This document shows, in pieces, positions 43,678 through 48,359 of a stretch of 48,359 nt of DNA. Location: contig LNDX01000027.1 in NCBI GenBank assembly GCA_001464475.1, positions 1 to 48,359 of the forward strand. The letters are read 5' to 3'. This DNA comes from Flavobacteriaceae bacterium Ga0077528 (GTDB lineage Bacteria > Bacteroidota > Bacteroidia > Flavobacteriales > Flavobacteriaceae). The notes beneath the pieces were generated by a model. That model did not search any database. It was not told where the DNA came from and was given only the letters and a program-made list of their open reading frames with translations. Numbering within the stretch: the stretch's first letter is position 1; the number at the start of each line of letters is the position of its first letter. A program made the translations under genes and the position numbers.

Positions 43678-44223
43678 ATGAAAAAGATACTATTATTTAC
43701 TGGATTATTGTTTTCTACTTGCTTGTTTTCACAAAAGATGATGACACGTTCAGGAGAGATTAAATTTGAAGCATCAATGCCTGCTTTTGAAGAAGTAGCA
43801 GCTAAAAATAACACTGTTTCTTGTATTTTTGATAAATATACAGGTGATATTGCTGTTTTGGCGTTGGTGAAAGCATTCCGATTTAAAGTACCATTAATGG
43901 AAGAACACTTTAATGAAAATTATATTGAAAGTGATAAATTTCCAAAAGCTACCTTTAAAGGAAAAGTTACCAATTTTGATGCTGCAAAAGTAGCTTCTGG
44001 TAAAGCAACTTTCGATGTTGAAGGCGATTTAACTTTACATGGTGTTACCAAAAAAGTAAAGACCAAAATCACATTTGTGCAATCTGGTGAAAAGCTAGTG
44101 GCAACTTGTAGTTTTAAAGTTAAACCTGCAGATTATAATATCAAAATTCCTTCTGTAGTTAAAAGTAAAATTGCAGAATCAGTAGAAATTGATTTAAAAT
44201 TCGATTTAGAAAAGAAAGTATAA
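43678..44223 (+). CDS. YceI-family exported lipid-binding protein
   Basis: A 181-residue protein with a signal peptide (1-18). The mature part is a lipocalin-like barrel of the YceI type: SGEIKFEASMPAFEEV, the FPKATFKGKVTNF strand, VEGDLTLHGVTKKVKTKITF and a closing VKSKIAESVEIDLKFDLEK. YceI proteins bind polyisoprenoid chains such as quinones, and in several bacteria lie beside cytochrome genes. I used the ATG at 43678, since the upstream reading has no signal peptide. It ends the cluster, followed by a strong terminator. Confidence 0.85.
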   Translation: MKKILLFTGLLFSTCLFSQKMMTRSGEIKFEASMPAFEEVAAKNNTVSCIFDKYTGDIAVLALVKAFRFKVPLMEEHFNENYIESDKFPKATFKGKVTNFDAAKVASGKATFDVEGDLTLHGVTKKVKTKITFVQSGEKLVATCSFKVKPADYNIKIPSVVKSKIAESVEIDLKFDLEKKV

Positions 44224-44249
44224 TTTTGAATTCAAAACCATAAAAAAAG

Positions 44250-44271
44250 ACTCCAACTTATTAGTTGGAGT
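44250..44271 (+). terminator. Terminator after the YceI gene
   Basis: ACTCCAACT (44250-44258) pairs with AGTTGGAGT (44263-44271), followed by seven T. Confidence 0.85.
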
Positions 44272-44373
44272 TTTTTTGTATCAAAACTATATTAATTTTC
44301 CAATTTTCTGACAATTATCAGTTACGAAAACGTTTTCTTTTCCTAATTTTACTACCAACAAAAACTAATCAAT

Positions 44374-44859
44374 ATGAGCAATACTTATAAACTATCTGTA
44401 AATCATTCTAATGCATATGATTTAGCGGAAAGTGATCTCAAAAACCTTGATGCTGTTAGTGTGGAAAAAGACAAGTTCCACGTTTTGAAAAATCACAAAC
44501 CTTACAAAGCCGAAATTGTTTCCTCCGATTTTTTAGCAAAAAAGTATACTGTTAAAGTAAATAACAATACGTATGAAGTTGCTATTGAAGATGCTTTAGA
44601 TATCCAAATCAAAAGTATGGGAATTGAACGTGGCAGAACTAAAGTGGTTAATGCTATCAAAGCTCCAATGCCAGGATTAATTCTAGAAATCAATGTAGAA
44701 GTTGGACAAACAGTTAAAGAAAATGATTCTTTATTAATTCTTGAAGCCATGAAAATGGAAAATAGTTTTCTTTCACCTCGTGATGGAGTAATTAAATCTA
44801 TTGCTGTAGAAAAAGGTCACGCTGTAGACAAAGGACAATTGTTAATTGAATTCGAATAG
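44374..44859 (+). CDS. Biotin carboxyl carrier subunit of an acyl-CoA carboxylase
   Basis: A 161-residue carrier protein. The C-terminal biotinyl domain (about 95-161) has AMPGLILEIN-like APMPGLILEINVEVGQTV and EAMKMEN with the biotinylated Lys127. The N-terminal part (1-90) is a small beta domain seen in carriers of propionyl-CoA or oxaloacetate carboxylases. It carries CO2 from the biotin carboxylase (next gene) to the carboxyltransferase at 46454. The gap to the carboxylase is 71 bases and holds AGTATTAAG repeats and a hairpin. Confidence 0.92.
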   Translation: MSNTYKLSVNHSNAYDLAESDLKNLDAVSVEKDKFHVLKNHKPYKAEIVSSDFLAKKYTVKVNNNTYEVAIEDALDIQIKSMGIERGRTKVVNAIKAPMPGLILEINVEVGQTVKENDSLLILEAMKMENSFLSPRDGVIKSIAVEKGHAVDKGQLLIEFE

Positions 44860-44928
44860 AGTATTAAGATAAAAGTATTAAGTATTAAGACTTTGTAAGA
44901 AGTTGAGATACTGAAATAAATTCAGTAT
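44860..44928 (+). promoter_or_regulatory. AGTATTAAG repeats and a start-codon-proximal hairpin before the biotin carboxylase gene
   Basis: AGTATTAAG occurs at 44860-44868, 44874-44882 and 44881-44889. A hairpin ATACTGAA (44908-44915)/TTCAGTAT (44921-44928) with a 5-base loop ends two bases before the ATG at 44931, where it could hinder ribosome access. Confidence 0.5.
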
Positions 44929-44930
44929 AA

Positions 44931-46388
44931 ATGAAAAAAATAACCAAAATATTAGTTGCCAATCGTGGTGAAATTGCCATAAGGGTAATGAAAACGGCAA
45001 AGAAAATGGGCATCAAAACGGTAGCCGTATTTTCAACTGCCGATAGAAATGCACTTCACGTAAAATATGCAGACGAAGCGGTTTGTATTGGTGAAGCAGC
45101 TTCAAGTCAATCGTATTTACGCGGTGATAAAATCATTGAAGTTTGTAAAGAACTTGGTGTTGATGCAGTTCATCCTGGATACGGATTTTTAAGTGAAAAT
45201 TCCGCTTTCGCTGAAGAATGTGAAAAAAACAACATCATTTTCATCGGACCAAAATCGAAAGCCATCGAAATGATGGGAAGTAAATTAGCTGCAAAAGAAG
45301 CGGTGATGAAATATGATATTCCGATGGTTCCTGGAGTTGACCATGCTATTATTGATGTGGAAGAAGCTAAAAGAACAGCGCAGGAAGTTGGTTTTCCCAT
45401 TTTGATTAAAGCCTCAGCTGGTGGTGGTGGAAAAGGAATGCGTATTGTAGAGAAAGAAGAAGATTTCGAATCTCAAATGGAACGTGCTATTTCTGAAGCA
45501 ACCAATGCTTTTGGTGATGGTTCGGTTTTTATTGAAAAATATGTAACCAAACCGCGTCATATCGAAATTCAAATTATGGCTGATAGTCATGGAAATGTTT
45601 TATATGTTTTTGAAAGAGAGTGTAGTATTCAACGTCGTCATCAAAAAGTAGTTGAAGAAGCGCCATCATCTATTTTAACTCCAGAAATGCGTAAAAAAAT
45701 GGGTGAAGCAGCAGTAAAAGTAGCTCGTGCTTGTGATTATCTTGGAGCTGGAACTGTTGAGTTTTTATTAGACGATAAACACAATTTCTATTTCCTCGAA
45801 ATGAATACGCGTTTGCAAGTAGAGCATCCAGTTACTGAAATGGTTTCTGGTTTAGACTTGGTTGAATTGCAAATAAAAGTAGCTCGTGGAGAAGCTTTAG
45901 AAATCAAACAAGAAGATTTAGTAATTCACGGGCATGCTATGGAACTTCGTGTATATGCCGAAGATCCAATGAATGATTTCTTACCAAATGTTGGAAATTT
46001 AAGTACTTATAAGTTACCAGAAGGCGAAGGAATTCGTGTAGATAATGGTATCGAAGAAGGTATGGATGTGCCAATTTATTATGATCCAATGCTTTCCAAA
46101 TTGGTAACTTATGGAAAAACTCGTGAAGAATCTATAGAGTTAATGATTAAAGCTATCGATAACTATCACGTGGAAGGTGTTGCTACAACTTTACCATTCG
46201 GAAAATTTGTAATGGAACACGAAGCCTTCCGTTCAGGTGATTTTGATACAGGTTTTGTAAAAGCGTATTACAGTCCTGAAAAACTGAAAGCAAATCTAGA
46301 TATAGAAGCTGAAATTGCTGCTATGGTTGCTTTAAAACAATATGTTGCTGATAAAAAAATCTTAAGATTACCAATAATAAGTGATTAG
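44931..46388 (+). CDS. accC: Biotin carboxylase subunit of an acyl-CoA carboxylase
   Basis: Carboxylates biotin on the carrier using ATP and bicarbonate. It has 485 residues. ILVANRGEIAIRVMKTAKK opens it, the ATP-grasp loop is KASAGGGGKGMRIVE (about 160-173), then FIEKYVTKPRHIEIQ, ERECSIQRRHQKVVEEAPS and the metal-site EMNTRLQVEHPVTEMV. The last four residues and stop lie in an AT-rich dispersed repeat (46381 onward). With its carrier and a PccB-like partner it more likely serves propionyl-CoA (or a broad acyl-CoA) than fatty acid synthesis only. The gene symbol is by family. Confidence 0.9.
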   Translation: MKKITKILVANRGEIAIRVMKTAKKMGIKTVAVFSTADRNALHVKYADEAVCIGEAASSQSYLRGDKIIEVCKELGVDAVHPGYGFLSENSAFAEECEKNNIIFIGPKSKAIEMMGSKLAAKEAVMKYDIPMVPGVDHAIIDVEEAKRTAQEVGFPILIKASAGGGGKGMRIVEKEEDFESQMERAISEATNAFGDGSVFIEKYVTKPRHIEIQIMADSHGNVLYVFERECSIQRRHQKVVEEAPSSILTPEMRKKMGEAAVKVARACDYLGAGTVEFLLDDKHNFYFLEMNTRLQVEHPVTEMVSGLDLVELQIKVARGEALEIKQEDLVIHGHAMELRVYAEDPMNDFLPNVGNLSTYKLPEGEGIRVDNGIEEGMDVPIYYDPMLSKLVTYGKTREESIELMIKAIDNYHVEGVATTLPFGKFVMEHEAFRSGDFDTGFVKAYYSPEKLKANLDIEAEIAAMVALKQYVADKKILRLPIISD

Positions 46389-46415
46389 TGAAAAGTGATT
46401 AGTAAAAAGTAATTA
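46381..46415. repeat. Dispersed AT-rich repeat, copy at the end of the biotin carboxylase gene
   Basis: GTGATTAGTGAAAAGTGATT and following AGTAAAAAGTAATTA share 16 bases exactly with the copy at 15396. It supplies the stop codon of the carboxylase gene (TGATTAG context) and fills half of the gap to the next gene. Confidence 0.55.
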
Positions 46416-46453
46416 TCTAATTTTCACATTAACTCATTGACACATAAAATAAA

Positions 46454-47995
46454 ATGGAAGATAAAATTAAAATATTAAACGATAAAATAGCTTTAGCCAA
46501 ATTAGGTGGAGGCGAAAAGAGAATTGCATCGCATCATGCCAAAAAGAAATTAACGGCTCGTGAGCGTGTCGAATATCTTATGGATGAAGGTTCTTTTGAA
46601 GAAATCGGAATGTTGGTAACGCACAGAACGACTGACTTTGGAATGGAAAAAGAAATCGTTTATGGCGATGGTGTTGTAACTGGTTACGGAACAATTAATG
46701 GTAGAGTAGTGTATGTTTTTGCACAAGATTTCACTGTTTTTGGAGGTTCATTATCAGAAACTCATGCTGAGAAAATCTGCAAAGTTATGGACATGGCTCT
46801 AAAAAGTGGTGCGCCAATGATTGGATTAAACGACTCTGGTGGAGCAAGAATTCAAGAAGGTGTTCGTTCGCTTGGTGGTTATGCTGATATTTTTTATAGA
46901 AATGTACAATCAAGTGGTGTAATTCCGCAGATTTCTGCCATTATGGGACCTTGTGCTGGTGGAGCAGTTTATTCACCTGCTATGACCGATTTTACTATGA
47001 TGGTAGAAGGAAATAGTTATATGTTTGTAACTGGTCCTAATGTTGTGAAAACGGTGACTAATGAAGAAGTTACTTCAGAAGAATTAGGTGGAGCAAGTAC
47101 GCATTCAACTAAATCTGGTGTAGCACATATCACTTCTCCAAACGGAATTGAGTGTTTGGAAGACATCAAAAAACTATTGAGTTATTTGCCACAAAACAAC
47201 AGAGAAACTACACCAAAATTACCTTATGTAACCAATGAAGAAGTTCGTGAGAAATTGGATACTATAGTTCCTGATAATGCCAACAAGCCTTATGATATGC
47301 ATGATGTAATTGATAACATCATCGACGAAGATTCTTTCTTTGAAATTCATAAAGATTTCGCTGAAAATATCATTGTAGGTTTTGCTCGTTTAGGAGGAAG
47401 AAGCATAGGAATTGTAGCAAACAATCCTAAGTTTTTAGCAGGATGTTTGGATGTGAAATCTTCTATCAAAGCGGCTCGATTTGTACGTTTCTGCGATTGT
47501 TTTAATATTCCTTTATTGGTTTTAGAAGACGTTCCTGGATTCTTACCTGGAACCGACCAAGAATGGAACGGAATCATCGTTCATGGAGCGAAATTATTAT
47601 ATGCTTTCAGTGAAGCTACTGTGCCTAGAGTTACTGTAATTACTCGTAAAGCTTATGGTGGTGCGTATGACGTAATGAACTCTAAACACATTGGTGCCGA
47701 TATGAACTTTGCTTGGCCAAGTGCAGAAATTGCTGTAATGGGAGCAAAAGGAGCTTCAGAAATTATCTTCAAAAAAGAAATTAGCGAAGCAGCCGATCCA
47801 GCAGCTAAATTGTTAGAAAAAGAAGCAGAATATGCTGAGTTGTTTGCTAATCCTTACACAGCAGCGCAACGTGGTTTTATTGATGAGGTTATCTTACCAA
47901 AAGATACTCGAAGAAAACTACTAAAAGCATTCAGTATGCTTGAAAACAAAGTGGTAGACACACCAAAACGTAAACACGGAAACATTCCGTTATAA
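46454..47995 (+). CDS. pccB: Acyl-CoA carboxylase carboxyltransferase, propionyl-CoA carboxylase beta type
   Basis: Moves the carboxyl group from biotin to an acyl-CoA. It has 513 residues, the size of PccB-type subunits with both halves of the carboxyltransferase fused. [16 protein letters not shown] and [20 protein letters not shown] are in the first crotonase fold, with the oxyanion loop [16 protein letters not shown]; the second has [14 protein letters not shown] and [16 protein letters not shown]. The three genes 44374-47995 encode a full complex on one strand. The B12 adenosyltransferase at 14820 suggests that methylmalonyl-CoA is the product, which is inference. Confidence 0.9.
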   Translation: MEDKIKILNDKIALAKLGGGEKRIASHHAKKKLTARERVEYLMDEGSFEEIGMLVTHRTTDFGMEKEIVYGDGVVTGYGTINGRVVYVFAQDFTVFGGSLSETHAEKICKVMDMALKSGAPMIGLNDSGGARIQEGVRSLGGYADIFYRNVQSSGVIPQISAIMGPCAGGAVYSPAMTDFTMMVEGNSYMFVTGPNVVKTVTNEEVTSEELGGASTHSTKSGVAHITSPNGIECLEDIKKLLSYLPQNNRETTPKLPYVTNEEVREKLDTIVPDNANKPYDMHDVIDNIIDEDSFFEIHKDFAENIIVGFARLGGRSIGIVANNPKFLAGCLDVKSSIKAARFVRFCDCFNIPLLVLEDVPGFLPGTDQEWNGIIVHGAKLLYAFSEATVPRVTVITRKAYGGAYDVMNSKHIGADMNFAWPSAEIAVMGAKGASEIIFKKEISEAADPAAKLLEKEAEYAELFANPYTAAQRGFIDEVILPKDTRRKLLKAFSMLENKVVDTPKRKHGNIPL

Positions 47996-48016
47996 TTATT
48001 TTTTTTTCATAAGTTA

Positions 48017-48047
48017 AAAACCCGTTTTGTATTGCAAAACGGGTTTT
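48017..48047 (+). terminator. Strong terminator of the carboxylase operon
   Basis: AAAACCCGTTTTG (48017-48029) pairs with CAAAACGGGTTTT (48035-48047) around a 5-base loop, followed by TTT. Confidence 0.9.
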
Positions 48048-48050
48048 TTT

Positions 48051-48359
48051 GTGAGGTTTTAGTATAGGTATTAATTGCTCAAAAATGGCGAGTAGCCATA
48101 AACAGCTTTTTGTCAACGTATTTTCAAGAATTGTCATTTTGCCAAATTACTGCTAACGTATACAGCTTGCACCAGTTGCTGCTGCAATGACTGACCAAAA
48201 CAAAACTACAATTTTTCTTAGAAAGATAGAGTTGTTGTCACCAGATTATTTTCCACGAAGCACAAAATAGCAAGCGCAAGCCCAGCCTTTAGCTTTGTGC
48301 ATTGAATTATTCGTAATTTTATGCTAACAACCAAAACTGACAAAGTGAACCATCAAGCC
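48051..48359. other. 309 bases without a recognised gene
   Basis: GC-richer than other gaps, with stop codons in all frames that I followed. It includes CTGCTAACGTATACAGC near 48149 and ATGCTAAC near 48321, which resemble sequence I have seen in cassette-like intergenic repeats of Bacteroidota, but that link is from memory. It may hold the remains of a lost gene or the approach to a gene beyond the window. Confidence 0.45.

Noticed and set aside
47931..48137. Minus-strand reading frame of 68 codons
   Set aside because: It runs through the perfect terminator at 48017-48047 and into the end of the carboxylase gene; there are no family features.
1..48359. CRISPR arrays, tRNA or rRNA genes, integrase or transposase genes
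   Set aside because: I looked for regularly spaced repeats, tRNA-like cloverleaf ends and typical transposase motifs and found none.

Overview
The window looks like a chromosomal segment of a Flavobacterium-type bacterium (Bacteroidota, Flavobacteriaceae). The evidence is low GC content, A-rich starts without Shine-Dalgarno sequences, several promoters of the TTG-N17-23-TAnnTTTG type, secreted proteins with type IX secretion (T9SS) C-terminal domains, phylum-typical small proteins (DUF3276/PUR, DUF4295, DUF5777), a bacillithiol gene (bshC) and the order rpmB-rpmG-DUF4295-ftsY. I saw no rRNA, tRNA, CRISPR array, phage or intact insertion sequence. Most of it is core genome.

Layout. 1-1697: glycogen genes glgA and the start of glgC, whose N-terminus looks damaged. 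1814-5996: csaA, a small membrane protein, a T9SS leucine-rich-repeat protein flanked by a 50-bp duplicated terminator, a PUR protein and an ABC exporter. 6191-8615: leucine dehydrogenase, nusB, yajC. 8683-14625 (minus strand): YdeI-like protein, pepT, a small membrane protein, secA, DUF2795. 14820-20997: B12 adenosyltransferase, a LolD-like ATPase lacking a block after Walker A, a coiled-coil exported protein, a methyltransferase, an ABC-F ATPase and a GT2 glycosyltransferase. 21074-27839: lipoyl acyltransferase E2, exonuclease, FAH hydrolase, orphan Hpt protein, cinA, then rpmB-rpmG-DUF4295-ftsY. 27852-29759: serine hydrolase, lipoprotein, DUF721. 29814-34486: glyoxylate bypass (aceA, aceB) with a divergent ScfR/RamB-like regulator. 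34570-40198: ndk, a T9SS protein with SusE/F-like repeats, bshC, a radical SAM protein. 40609-44223: an exported ankyrin protein followed by a tight run of DOMON-T9SS protein, OB-fold protein, DUF5777 barrel, cytochrome c lipoprotein and YceI protein. 44374-47995: a three-gene acyl-CoA carboxylase. 48051-48359: no gene seen.

How it fits together. Leucine dehydrogenase and a lipoyl E2 point to branched-chain amino acid use. The carboxylase together with the B12 adenosyltransferase suggests propionyl-CoA to methylmalonyl-CoA flux. The glyoxylate genes allow growth on C2 units and carry their own regulator and a 14-bp palindromic operator.

The most interesting items are: (i) the 40.6-44.2 kb exported redox cluster with an FNR-like palindrome in front of it; (ii) three copies of a structured RNA-like repeat (probably the flavo-1 motif) with a compensatory base change, one of them forming the leader of the glyoxylate regulator; (iii) the palindrome abutting the aceB promoter; (iv) the duplicated terminator around a T9SS gene; and (v) short lesions beside nucleotide-binding loops in glgC and the LolD-like ATPase.
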